Shown one piece after another: positions 1-11,845 of a DNA stretch of 64,000 bases. The stretch spans positions 868,001-932,000 of the forward strand of contig OY723299.1 in NCBI GenBank assembly GCA_963210315.1. Direction: 5' to 3'. The position numbers and the translations under genes are program-made. The notes beneath the pieces are model-generated. The model worked only from the letters and a program-made list of their open reading frames with translations, did not search any database and was not told where the DNA came from. The DNA is from Rhynchopus euleeides (lineage: Eukaryota; Euglenozoa; Diplonemea; Diplonemida; Diplonemidae). Numbering within the stretch: position 1 is the stretch's first letter; every line of letters begins with the position of its first letter.

Positions 1-1
1 T

Positions 2-472
2 GTGGAGGACTTTGTGGCCCTGTACACCACCAGGAAGACGGGGGAGGTGTTTAAACACTCGGTGTTGAAGGAGATGCTGCAGAAGGTGCTGGTGACCACC
101 ATCCCCCCCAAGAGTGGAGTGATAACAAAGGTGCTGAAACACAAATACGATGCACTGGCTTCCTACAAGTCGCTGAAGGATGTTTCCGGCGACCTGTACA
201 CGGTTCGGATCGAAGGAAACCGTGAGATGGCCATCCACGGCATCGCGCTGAAGCCCTTCCCCACGCCAACGCAGAAGAAGTCGGAGGGTTTCGCGCGCCT
301 CAAGCTGGTGGTGGAGGACCTGGACAGCATGGATATGGTCAAGATGTACAAGGCATCGGCACAAGCCTCCACATCCGAGACGCGTCCGAAGAATAAGGCA
401 GTGGCGGCGGTGGCGGGCGATGCAGCACATCGTTGTGGGCGTGCACGACCAGGAGACCGGGCGCTACTATAG
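2..472 (+). CDS. Partial hypothetical protein, 5' end outside window
   Basis: An open frame enters from the left edge and runs to a stop at 470-472. The first roughly 135 residues have ordinary, non-repetitive composition (for example VLKEMLQKVLVTTIPPKSG and FARLKLVVEDLDSMDMVKMY), which supports real coding. The last 25 residues turn Arg/Ala-rich, as if the frame had been lost. A second frame opens at about 420 (MQHIVVGVHDQETGRYYSV) and continues to 644 with a coding-like composition, so the true product probably moves into that frame through an intron or a frameshift near 400-420. No family recognised. It may be the front part of the same broken unit that continues at 1022. Confidence 0.35.
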   Translation: MEDFVALYTTRKTGEVFKHSVLKEMLQKVLVTTIPPKSGVITKVLKHKYDALASYKSLKDVSGDLYTVRIEGNREMAIHGIALKPFPTPTQKKSEGFARLKLVVEDLDSMDMVKMYKASAQASTSETRPKNKAVAAVAGDAAHRCGRARPGDRALL

Positions 473-1021
473 CGTCATCGTCGAGAATGGCTTCGCCAAG
501 CTGGTGACGGCGACGCTGGAAGGGGTGCAGGTCGACTACACCTTCTACAGGGACCGTCCTTCGGACCAGTGTGAGCCAGGTGAATACAGCGGCTCGCTCG
601 TTGTGCCGCCTCCGCATTTTGTGGATTCAAGCAGAAATCGGTGAAATCATTCGACAACACAGGGCAGAGTTGGGCATGTCTCTGCGCGACTGTGAACGGC
701 TGGGCTCACTCGTTCGCAGAGAGACAGGGATCTCGATGGGGCTTTCATACCCCCTCCTCGTAAAGCATGAAGCTCCCCTCCGGCTGATGACGCCCTCTCT
801 GCTAGGGAACATGCGGGGGCCTCGAGTTTCTGCTGAGGGCTTTCCCCATCCGCTCGGGTCGCCCCCCACCAACAGTCATGGTCACGGGTGATGGCTACAC
901 ACCCGGTAGCCTTTAAGGAAAGAGCAGGCAGCGACTGGCAATCGCATTGACGGACGGGATCACCGCGTCCCGCTTTCTGACAGTGTGTGACCGCCACAAG
1001 CCCCTGTTCTACGAATGATGG

Positions 1022-1856
1022 ATGCTCCATGCCTTGGGGCAGATTGTGGCAGTTCAGAAGGGGATCTTCACGAAGGGGCCTTGCTCCTTTTCCATCACCC
1101 AGTTCCGGCTTGGGGGTGACCACTTAGAGTTGTGGTCACTCTTCAAAGGTGTAGGTGGGACAGGGCATCGTTCTGCCTTCTGCCTTACAGGAATCGACGA
1201 GCGTTTGGAGTACCTGCATGACTGCCACCGCTGTAGTATCCAAGAGATGGATGCCGCAGGATTCACTTGTAGCATCGCTTCAAAATTCTCGAATCCTGTC
1301 TACACCGTGACGCCCCCCCCTTCACGACACGAAAGGTGTCATGCGCCTCATTCTACGTACGCTGCCGGGATCAAAAGTGGTGGAGGAAACCATCCTTGGA
1401 AAAGTGGGCAAAAATTTCACTGGGAAGCACGCAAGAGAGATACTCGCTGCTTTGAAGGCCATCACCGTGGGGAATCAGCGGACATTGTGCTGCGCAATGC
1501 AATCACTGATCTTCTTCCGCTACCAAGACATACCAGTGCGATACTTCTCAACAGGTTCCTGCCGCAAAGAGTTTCTATTCGCTGTGATCAGCTATCATGT
1601 GCTGATTTTCTTGTTGGAGTGGGCAAATCCCGGGATCACTCGCTCGGCATATGCTCATTCTCTCGAACACTGGTTTGATGAGCAGGATGCGCACAGGGTC
1701 ACCGTCTCCGACGAGCTCTTCGAACAGGGCAACGGTGAGCGCAAGAGGTGGACACGTGGGGGATCCCCGCAGACGATGGAGCGTGATCTGCAGATCTATG
1801 AACTGAAACAGAAACACTTGACGGATAAAATACCGTGCGCAAAGTGCCTCCACTGA
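1022..1856 (+). pseudogene. Frameshifted coding remnant of unknown family
   Basis: Two overlapping frames together read like one protein. The first (1022 to about 1315) gives sequences such as ITQFRLGGDHLELWSLFKG. The second (about 1320-1856) gives EILAALKAITVGNQRTL and LFAVISYHVLIFLLEWANPG. The switch falls at a run of C around 1312-1321, a typical site for an indel or assembly slip. Just upstream, the same frame continues leftward across an in-frame TGA near 1016 with coding-like residues (VCDRHKPLFYE). I therefore read this as a decaying gene or mobile-element ORF. The following zinc-finger ORF overlaps its end in yet another frame and may be its C-terminus. Family unknown. Confidence 0.35.
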
Positions 1857-1900
1857 CTCCTACCATCGGCGAGCGGCCCCAAATATTATCTTACGATTCC

Positions 1901-2515
1901 ATGCGCCTGTGCAGGTGTGTGATCACTCACAATGATACGTGGCTCAAGGCTGCTCGTCAATTGGTGGTCCGCTTGGACAAACTTGGCCTCGGGTCACATG
2001 TGCGCCGCAGAGATGGTCACGGACAAACATTTCAGGCAGAACCCGGCAACAACGGCGATGTTTTCCTGGTTTGCATCTGTGACGAAGAACCCTGGGAGGT
2101 GACGGAGGTGACGCCCCCTGCACAAGGAACCACCGACGGGGAGGAGGCTGGTGATGGCGGCAACCTTGCGAGTGACGGCAATAGCGGCGAGGCTGGTGAT
2201 GATGATGATGATGATGGCGACGAGACATCCGCCACAGAAGCGTATAGCTGCGTTGTTTGCCCTGACAAGAGCTTCGCGCGGGTTTACGGGCTCTACGCCC
2301 ACTACGACGGACAGCACCGGCCGAGGGCGCAGTGTGAATGTCGAGTGTCTTGCCCCTTGTGTGAGAAAACGGTGTTCAGAAGTGGACTTAGCCAACACGC
2401 CCTCTACGTCCACCAGGATGAGCTGGACATCACGACCTGCCCTGTGTGTCTGCAGGAGTTTGCTTCACAAGAACTGAGGGATATGCACATGTCGGACGAA
2501 CACCCTGCAGTCTGA
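1901..2515 (+). CDS. C2H2 zinc-finger ORF with acidic linker
   Basis: The frame is open from 1835; the first ATG is at 1901, giving 204 aa. It has a basic N-terminal half, an acidic stretch encoded by (GAT)n near 2198-2218, then three C2H2 modules. The pairs are CVVC...HYDGQH, CPLC...HALYVH and CPVC...HMSDEH, each C-x2-C followed by H-x4-H; the second and third also share the x12 spacer. Such fingers usually bind nucleic acid. The region just upstream carries frameshifted coding sequence in the same direction, so this may be the surviving C-terminal part of a longer broken protein rather than an independent gene. Confidence 0.5.
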   Translation: MRLCRCVITHNDTWLKAARQLVVRLDKLGLGSHVRRRDGHGQTFQAEPGNNGDVFLVCICDEEPWEVTEVTPPAQGTTDGEEAGDGGNLASDGNSGEAGDDDDDDGDETSATEAYSCVVCPDKSFARVYGLYAHYDGQHRPRAQCECRVSCPLCEKTVFRSGLSQHALYVHQDELDITTCPVCLQEFASQELRDMHMSDEHPAV

Positions 2516-2686
2516 AAAAATGAGACTCGTCGTCGGCACAAAATACAATCAGTCCACTCGATCCGATCTCGACAGCTGTTGCATTGCACTCCCACCGTTT
2601 GCTGGTCATTTCTCCCCCCTCCTTGCCACTCCGCTTGCCAAAAAACCCCCCATCACAGTGTAGAGTATGAAGGAAACCGCGGAGAT

Positions 2687-2850
2687 GACAAGTGGCACAT
2701 GTCATTTACATGTAAAATTACAAGTACCACTTGTAAAAGTTACAAGTGGCACTTGTAATTTTACATGTGGTACTTGTAATTTTACAAGTGGCACTTGTAA
2801 CCATTTTTCACTTGTAATTTTACATGTAAAACCACTTGTAATGTAATTTA
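2687..2850. repeat. Cluster of short palindromes (TTACAAGTGGCACTTGTAA type)
   Basis: At least six copies in both orientations of a TTACAAGTG-like 9-mer are packed in about 160 bp, forming palindromes such as TTACAAGTGGCACTTGTAA, with TTTACATGTAAA near both ends. The block is AT-rich in a GC-rich neighbourhood. It could be a fold-back element or the subterminal part of a DNA transposon; no target-site duplication was found. Confidence 0.7.
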
Positions 2851-3897
2851 CTTCAGCGCCGTGCAGGGGCGTATTTTTTTTGCTTACTCTGCTTTAAAGA
2901 TTGGAAAATACACAGGACACACACACACTCACTCCCCCCTCCCCTCTTCGTCCCCCCCCCCGTCATCCCATACCTTGGTTGGTTGTCTTACACACGCGTG
3001 GGTGACACGCCTCTTCGTATGGGTGTTGGCACACCGGTACAAAAAGTTTCACACACACGCGCACACACCCCCCCCCTCACCCTCACCCTCGCAACACCAC
3101 GCTCGCCATAACTCGGGGTTTCCTTGCCTAGTGCTGCGTATGTTACGACTGCTTCGAGTTGAAACAAATCATTTTAGATCAACGAACTGGGGCTGGCCGT
3201 TTTAGTCTCTTTGTTGTTGTTGTTGTCGTTGTTGGTTCTATCTCCTCACTCCACTGCGCCGGAAGAAAGTAATAAACAAACCAAAAGGAGGAAGGGGTGG
3301 GGGTGGGGGGATGGAACGGGAGGGGGTAATCAGTATGGTTGTTTACCCCCAACAAGGTTCCACAGAGAGAGAGAGAGACACACACACACAACACAGAGAA
3401 AAGGGCACAATAAGGAAAAATATGGCATGAGAGACCACACTCAGCCCTTCACATTCACACCTGTTCACCTCCGTCCCATTACATTTTTCTTCTTGCCAAT
3501 TATTTTTTCAGGCATTCTCTCGAAATGACTCCAACAAATAGGGCTGTCATTTTTTCTCATGGCGGCGCTTTTGAAAAGAGGGGGCCGGGACTGGGGGAGA
3601 GAGAGAGAGAGGGGGGGAATATCTGACAACGTTGTTCACGCAGGTCAAATATACACCCCCCAGCCCCCCTTCCCTTTCCCCTTCCCCGGCCAAAACAAAA
3701 ACCCACACAAAAGCCCGCAGCAGGCATGTTTGCCACTGCGGAGGGAGATTGCATTTTCTGTCAATGCAGGCATTCCCCAACTGCATTACATCGAGGGCCA
3801 GGAAGAAACGACGGATAGGGTCTCAGAGACAGGAGATGGGGGGGAGGGGGGGTGGTAGTGAATGGGGGGGGGGGGGTGCACGCAAGGCTTCTCCACT
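2851..3897. other. Intergenic, microsatellite-rich
   Basis: No supported gene. The stretch holds (CA)n and (GA)n tracts (near 2918, 3050, 3366 and 3598) and several poly-C or poly-G runs of 8 or more, immediately 3' of the calmodulin gene. Confidence 0.6.
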
Positions 3898-5628
<1,731 letters not shown>

Positions 5629-6681
5629 CTAATCGTCATCCTGCTTAAACTCATCCTTGAGATGCTGCAGAAGAGTTACGCGCATCTCTGTGCCTGTGGT
5701 GGGGATGTGTGTTGAGGCCGCGTCTTGAGGACGTGTGACACTGCGTGCAATGTACCGCACACCATTCCCCCCCCCATGGCGCTTGGACAAAATCCAGAAA
5801 CCAGAAAGCAGAAAACCAAACGGACACGCCGCAGGAGGCATTCAAGTATTCTTTGCGCGTCAACCCGACCCCACCCCTACCCCCCCCCCCCCCCCAGGAG
5901 GAACGACACGCCCTGCAGCGGCATACAGTTGTCCCCCCTCAGCTTGTCCTTGACAAACCGCACCTCTGTCTTCCACAGCACCATCTCAAGGGCGCCGCGG
6001 ATCACGCCGGGCAGGATGTTGGAAAACCACAGCGCGTTGTACTTCTCGGGAAGCTCCGCAAAGGTTGTGAGAGGGTTCTCCTCCAGCAGAATGGAGTAAG
6101 ACCTCCCGTCCTCCGACCAGTTGTGCACCTGCGCGTGGACACCGAGGAACATCTTGAACCCCGCCTTTGCTGTCGCCTCCGCAGTGTCCTGGAATGTCCG
6201 GCACTGCGTCTGGCTCTTTGCAAGGAACTCATCAATAAGCCGCACGCCAATGCGGTAACCCATGGTGTCCAGCTGTTGGTTCACCTCCTCCACGTTGTCG
6301 CCGCTGTCCTGCAGCAGCTGCATCACCAGTGACCCATAGGTCACCACAAACAGCTCCGCGTTCTGTGAGAATGAGGCGTTGTGTGAGAGTGAGGGTCTGT
6401 GAGGTGAACCAACGAGAGAGAAAGAGAGAGAGAGAGAGAGAGCAGCAGCAACCCGCTTTGCCAAGAAGAATGTTGTCGGGGTCTGAACCATCAGCATCGC
6501 TTTGTTATGCACATCCACATCCCATCCATTATCATTGTGGGTCTGAACGGTGGGTTGGCCCCTCCACAACAGCACCCACCCACCCCGCGGCAGACATCAG
6601 ACATACTATTTTGTCCATCTTCTCGAACACCTTATCGCCAACACGCTTCATGCCCATGGCATCGTTTGACGAAGGCTGCAT
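5629..6681 (-). CDS. TRAPPC3: TRAPP complex subunit Bet3/TRAPPC3, three exons
   Basis: Core subunit of the TRAPP tethering complex, a Rab1/Ypt1 exchange factor acting in ER-to-Golgi traffic. Exon 1 is 6607-6681, exon 2 is 5927-6362 and exon 3 is 5629-5693; spliced length is 576 nt, giving 191 aa. Donors are GTATGT and GTATGC, acceptors both CACAG; introns are 244 and 233 nt. Family motifs are clear: ELFVVTYGSLVMQLL near the N-terminus, LDTMGYRIGVRLIDEFLA, FKMFLGV, the buried segment around LPEKYNALWFSN, and GVIRGALEMV. Exon 3 supplies the expected C-terminal strand and helix (TEMRVTLLQHLKDE). The ATG at 6681 is used; a second in-frame ATG lies 24 nt downstream. Length matches the family. Confidence 0.95.
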
Positions 6682-7294
6682 GGCTGCCGCCTACCCTCCG
6701 GCAACAGCACAGCGCTGCAGGGGGTGAGGTGGCTGCACCCCAAGCACAGCCACAGACCCGCCCTGGCCCGAGCCCTGGCAATGGTTTGCTTGTGGTGGTG
6801 TGGGTAGATAGGGTTGTGGGGAGGAGGAAGGAAGTGAGGCGTGACCTCAAGGCGATCAGGGTTCTTATAGTAGAAGATTCCCTGGGGGGTTTAAAGATCG
6901 ACCAGCCCACCTCTCTTCACAGCCCGACTGGCCAATTGTGCTCAATTCGTCGGAGGGGAGGGGAGGGGAGAGGTGGGAGGGGGTCGACTGCAACCAACGC
7001 ATCCACCTCCTCTCTTTTCTTTTTCGGGCAGTGCTTGCCAATCGCTGGCACAACAATAAGACATCCGCACCCACCCACCCCCTAACACGTTGAAACGACA
7101 ACACGACCCCCCCTCCACCCCGCCCTCTGTGGAGGGAGTGATTATCTTCACACTCCCTCTGTCTTTCCTCCCCCCTCCCCCATACACTCTAAACACATGC
7201 AGATCTTGCCGGGGGGGAGTGGGGAACAATTGTGTGAGTTAGTATTACTGACAACACACCTCCACCCGTTGCACCCTCCCCCCCCCCCCCTCCC
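6682..7294. other. Spacer upstream of TRAPPC3
   Basis: No gene supported. A pyrimidine/purine-biased stretch contains GGGGAGGGGAGGGGAG near 6957 and poly-C runs near 7280. Confidence 0.5.
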
Positions 7295-9004
7295 CTACTG
7301 CCTCTGGGGCGGCTCAAGCTCCTTCTCAACCAGCCAATAGGGCCTCACCAGACGCGGCTGCGGCGTCACAAAAAACGGCAGGACCGCCTCCGCACCGTCT
7401 CCCTCCTCCTCCTTCTCCTCCTCCTCCTCCCCCTCACCCGCCTCCGCCGCACGGGCCTGCTCCTCCATCCACTCCTCGAGTGCGGCAGAGACATCATCCT
7501 CGCCGTAGACTGCAGAGAGGGCATCCAGCGCAGCCTCGAGGGAAATCGCATCCCCTTTGGCTTTGCCTTCTGTGGGGGTTTGGAAGACAGTCTGGGCCAG
7601 GACGCTCTTAAGGTGTGACTCTGCAGAACGGAGAGGGTTGCGGATCCCCTGGGTTTCGAGATAATAGGCGTTGCTGACAGCATGCCGCACCACCACGGCA
7701 CGCCTCCCCGCCAGTCGGCGGTGGTCGGTGCAGGCCGTCTTCAGAGCACAGCACTGCTTCGCCTCTTCAAACCAATACAGAGCGCAGTGCAGCAGGCGGG
7801 AGCACACCCCGTGGCAGAGATGCTCCGGCACCCCGCAGGCACGCTGCACCGCCCCCCCGTAGACCAGGTCATTCCCCTCACACGCAATGTCCTCCACCAC
7901 ACGCGTCCCCGGCAGCATCTCTGAGGTGATCGGCGCCCCCGGCTCCGACCGGAGCCTTCCCACCTCCAGTCTCACATAGCGCGTCCCGGGGGGTACTGCG
8001 ATGGCAATCCACGGCAGCTTGTGATGCCTCTCCTCAGTCAGCCCATCCCGGTCTTCGTGGGATACGGGTGACCACGTCACCCCGTCGGGTGATGTGAAGA
8101 GGGACCACTCGACAGGATCCCTCTCGGGGGCGTCGTTTGCCGTGACGAAGGAATACGCTGTGGGGATGCGGTCCACCTCACACTCGACAGGGCTGTGGGT
8201 GAAATCGACCCATTTTGTGGTGAGGTCCCCATCGGACAGCTGGGCGACACCCTCGCCTGCTGGGCTCGTCGACTGCCACGCCGTGTCGCAGGAGAGGATG
8301 TCAGCGCCCTCCAGGAGAAGCTCCGCCAGCTGGACAGGCCCATAGGAGTGCCTCGGCTGCTGTGGCTTCGCCTGCGAGACAGGCACCTCCTCCTCTTCCC
8401 GAAGAGGCTCACCTTTGGGGGAAGGAGGGAGGACAAGGCTGAGCTTCCCAGGCATGGGCTGTGCGTTGCAGCTCTGCTTGAGCCAGCAGCACCTGTCGTC
8501 CCACTTCCCGCCGGGGCCGATGTCCCCTTCGTAGTTGTAGGTGAATGCGTTGCATTCCGGTGTCGCCCTGCAGAGCTCCTCACACTGCGTGAGGAGGATT
8601 CCACATTGTTTCATATAGCCGCCGCCCCTCCGGGGGATATCCGCACCCCGGCAGTCGACGTCGAGCATGGAGGTGCCGTATGCGGTGCTTCGCACGGCGC
8701 GGGATGTGTCGGCAGGGCTATGGAGGGGTTCCCCATTACACCCATCCCGCAGGGTGCAGCACGCCGTGTCGGAGTTGAAGTCGAACCCCGCGCAGCGGGG
8801 TTCCGCGATGCACTCCTCGTTGCAGTGATCCAGCCCGTCCAGGTCGGGGGGGCAGATCGTCTCCAGCACCCCTCCGGAGCATGCACCATCGCGGTACCCC
8901 GTGTGGGGAGCCCATGGGGCATCAGGGCCTGGCGCCTGCTGCCATGTGGTGCACACAGCGGTGCACAGCACCACCACATGCAGGGGGCGCAGCAGTGCTG
9001 GCAT
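7295..9004 (-). CDS. Secreted Cys-rich protein with PAN/apple-like and F5/8C-like domains
   Basis: Single-exon ORF, 569 aa from the ATG at 9004. The N-terminus (MPALLRPLHVVVLCTAVCT) looks like a signal peptide, so the product is probably secreted or cell-surface. Two cysteine-rich PAN/apple-like modules follow (about residues 40-110 and 112-185; CNEECIAEPRCAGFDF and CEELCRATPECNAFTY resemble the apple-domain helix). Next is a discoidin/F5-8C-like beta-sandwich (about 230-365), with LSDGDLTTKWVDF, WSLFTSPDGVTW and TRYVRLEVGRL as the usual landmarks. A third Cys-rich module lies at about 375-450, and an acidic, Glu-rich tail ends the protein. Such domains bind glycans or proteins at the cell surface; the ligand cannot be told. 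The open frame upstream of 9004 is proline-rich and lacks a better start. Confidence 0.8.
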   Translation of the reverse strand: MPALLRPLHVVVLCTAVCTTWQQAPGPDAPWAPHTGYRDGACSGGVLETICPPDLDGLDHCNEECIAEPRCAGFDFNSDTACCTLRDGCNGEPLHSPADTSRAVRSTAYGTSMLDVDCRGADIPRRGGGYMKQCGILLTQCEELCRATPECNAFTYNYEGDIGPGGKWDDRCCWLKQSCNAQPMPGKLSLVLPPSPKGEPLREEEEVPVSQAKPQQPRHSYGPVQLAELLLEGADILSCDTAWQSTSPAGEGVAQLSDGDLTTKWVDFTHSPVECEVDRIPTAYSFVTANDAPERDPVEWSLFTSPDGVTWSPVSHEDRDGLTEERHHKLPWIAIAVPPGTRYVRLEVGRLRSEPGAPITSEMLPGTRVVEDIACEGNDLVYGGAVQRACGVPEHLCHGVCSRLLHCALYWFEEAKQCCALKTACTDHRRLAGRRAVVVRHAVSNAYYLETQGIRNPLRSAESHLKSVLAQTVFQTPTEGKAKGDAISLEAALDALSAVYGEDDVSAALEEWMEEQARAAEAGEGEEEEEKEEEGDGAEAVLPFFVTPQPRLVRPYWLVEKELEPPQRQ

Positions 9005-9339
9005 TGGACCCTCTCTCCCCTCCCTGCAGAGAAGAGGGGGTGGGGGTCTCCTGGGGGATGGTGTGGTGGGGTGGTTCCGAAGGCAGGATGCAAGTGGGAG
9101 GGGAGATCCTCCGTTGGTTTGGCAGGGGGGTGTGTGGAGGTTGTGTGTTGAGAGAGGTGGGAGGGGATGGGGGGTGGAGGGGGTGGGGCGTCCGTGTGTC
9201 GTAGAGGATTGAGAGAGAGGGGGGGGGGGGGGGGAAACGCACCGTGAGATACGAAAATAAAAATACAACTGAGATAAAGTCGGGAAAAAAAACAGGAGAA
9301 AAATGAAATCGGACGAAAATAAATAGGATATCGGCGGCA

Positions 9340-9510
9340 GGGCTGTTCCTAACTGGGGGGCTTGTTCCCCACTTTCAGGATTCTGAACTTTTTTTCTAAG
9401 AATTTTTGTAAGGGGAAAAAAGTTTTTTTCTAAGAATTTTGTTAGGGGAATTTTTTTCTAAGGTTGTTTCGCAGAGGAAAAAACTTTTTCTAAGTTTTCC
9501 CCAGTCGACA
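9340..9510. repeat. Imperfect tandem repeats of TTTTTTCTAAGAATTTT
   Basis: Three or four imperfect copies of TTTTTTCTAAGAATTTTGT followed by AAGGGGAA lie in tandem. An inverted, related copy (TTGTAAAAATTCTTAGAAAA) is found at about 11071-11095, so the sequence may mark the ends of an older insertion. Confidence 0.5.
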
Positions 9511-9582
9511 GGGTGCGCACAAGGATGGAAGGGAAGTCTGTCCCACGTACCGTTCGCCTTGCTGGCCAACTGGAGAGCCAGA

Positions 9583-9812
9583 CGTTCACTACCGTGGCCT
9601 CCGGCGGCTGGGGGGCTCCGCCCCCCAGACCCCCCTGTGGCGTACGTCTCGTACTCAAGTCCTTCGAATCCCATCAAGTCGGGGTCCAACCACTCCAGTC
9701 GCCTCTGAGGACGCAGCCAACTCGCACAGAATCTGTACGCCCACACGAACAGGTGTTCGCTACCGTGGCCTCCGGCGGCTGGGGGGCTCACGCCCCCCAA
9801 ACCCCTCATGTA
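9583..9812. repeat. Pair of GC-rich direct repeats, about 55 bp, 173 bp apart
   Basis: Copies start at about 9585 and 9758. Each contains ACCGTGGCCTCCGGCGGCTG followed by GGGGGGCT, a 1-2 base divergent centre, CGCCCCCCA and ACCCC. The GGGGGGCTNCGCCCCCC part is itself a hairpin. No coding potential; the pair looks like a dispersed genomic repeat. Confidence 0.65.
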
Positions 9813-10429
9813 GCGTGTGCCCGTCCATCTATCTCACTTCCCCGGGTACAGTGCAGCGTAGGAGGTCAGCGCCGCATCCATGAAGCGCTTCTTCGAAGCC
9901 TGACTGACATCGGACAGGAGGTCGGGCTTCCCCACCTGGGAGGTACACTTGCCGCGTTCGCGACATGCGTGACACGCGACACGCTACCTGAAACGTGAGT
10001 GTGCCTTGCTAACACGGGCATTTCAACGGTCTGCCGACGACCGTTCCCCAAACCAGTAAACCAGCAGTTTTGGAAAATCGGAGAGATCACCCTACTGCGC
10101 TGAATATGGTGCGCACCACTGCAAAAATTCACTAAACACGTAGTGTTAAGTGTCTTTATAGGCCCTCCCCCTCCCCCCACCCACCCCCACCCTCAGTCCC
10201 ACCCTCACTCCCACCCCCTCCCCCCCCCCCCCCAGATTCGGACACGCATTTTAGAGGCTTTCCGCTACGACTCATGTCGAAAGTCTGGCCATCGTGATCT
10301 CTACGGACTCCAAACAACCCTTGGTGACACTCATGCAAGCCTAATCTGATCCGAAATTTTTTGGTGAATTTTCGATTTTTGGCTGAAAAAGGTGTTGGTG
10401 AAATACGCAACCTGCCCGCTGCAGCCCTG

Positions 10430-10612
10430 TGTGGCAGTCTTGTTGACTGGTGCTGCAGTACGCGGGTCGGCGGGCCGTGGCCCGGCGGTGGCGGGAGGCC
10501 TGCGGAGAGGAGGGGCGCGAAGCGCCCCGACGCGGAGCAGGCCGACCGCCACCGCCGGGCCACGGCCCGCCGACCCGCGTACTGCAGCACGCCAGTCAAC
10601 AAGGCCGCCACA
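10430..10612. repeat. 183-bp near-perfect palindrome
   Basis: The left arm begins TGTGGCAGTCTTGTTGACTG and the right arm ends with its near-exact complement (CAGTCAACAAGGCCGCCACA). The arms continue inward through GTACGCGGGTCGGCGGGCCG and CGGCCCGCCGACCCGCGTAC, then GGCCTGC/GCAGGCC, to a centre of GGGGCGC-GAA-GCGCCCC near 10521. About 80 bp per side pairs with few mismatches, so this can extrude a very stable hairpin. It may be a fold-back MITE; no clear target duplication. Confidence 0.85.
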
Positions 10613-11845
10613 GGTGAGCAATAAAGCCACCGTTCGCGAAGGTTGATGATGCTGGCGTGTCGAATTACAGTGGTCTTGCTAGGGTATTACAACGAGGCTG
10701 GCGTGTTTAGTAGTGACCGTCTGAGGACAAATCCCCGGGAGCTTTTGAGCTTTCAGACCTGAAGGGGCCAGCAGGTGGGTGGCGTCGGGGAGTGGCAGCT
10801 TTGTAACTGTGCTCCAGCTGCTGGCATGTCCAGCCCTGGAGAGTGCCAAGGTGTATTGAGTCCCTGCGGAGCACAACCCCCGATGAGAACGAGTGCCAGA
10901 TGATCCTCATTCATTTTCAGCTGTAACGCGCATGAGGGGCACTCTCTGCCGCAAGCATCTCTGGGCATCACTCGAGAGCTGTCACATGATGACGCGGAGA
11001 GAAATCAGAGAAAAAGTCCCGCCTGACGGGCACGCGCCTGGAAACTGTGGGGGGGCGAGCAAAAAATCCCTTGTAAAAATTCTTAGAAAAAACCTGGTTC
11101 CCCGACCCAAAAAACCTGGAAAAAGGGCTCGTTCCCCGCCCAGGCCTGATCGGCGGTGCAACAAAAAAAATCTCATGCCGAAGCCCCGCTGTGTGTTTTG
11201 GCAGGGCCTGACACAAGAAGGCACCATCCTGCCCTGGTCTCCGGGGAGAGGTGGCGCAAGGGAGGGCGGGGCAGGGGGCACACACGTGTCCCCCCGCGCA
11301 CACCCCTCTCTCAGCGGCCTCCTCTTCGGCTTCCTTTGGGCATGGGGGATGCGTCTTGTGTCTGGCCGGCTGCTGCCACAACAAGGCTTGCAGAGAGAGG
11401 CACGCCAGAAGCACGGTGCCATACAGTGTGTCTGCACAGAGTGCGGCACACATGGGATGGCAGTTAGCATCTAAGGGAGAAAAAACTCACAGTTAAGGAG
11501 GCTGCAGAAAAACCGGTGCAGGCCATCTGCAAGCGACACACAAAGTCGATTACTTGTTGGGCGAAATGGAGAGGGAGATCCGGCCGTATGGCCCTGAACC
11601 CTGTTCAGGGTTCAGGGCAGGCACCGCCCCCCCTCCAAAGCCAGCACACCGCACGGCTAACCCTCGGCAGGCTCTTCCTGTGCAGAACAGAGCCCGGGGG
11701 CCTGGTGGTGGTGGCAGTTTTCGATACACAATACGCGTTGGCTTGGCCTCATCCCCAAAGCCCTGCTCGTTAGATGGCGTTGGGTGAGCGGGGGGGTACA
11801 AAAGACCAGGAGAAACCCCCCCTGATGTGTCCAGGTCGGGGGTGC
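10613..11845. other. Intergenic with hairpin at 11591-11618
   Basis: No supported gene. A perfect 28-nt inverted repeat (GCCCTGAACCCTG-TT-CAGGGTTCAGGGC) lies at 11591-11618, about 230 bp beyond the lipocalin stop, and could form an RNA hairpin in the 3' region of that gene. The segment 11062-11130 carries the inverted copy of the 9340-9510 repeat. Confidence 0.5.
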
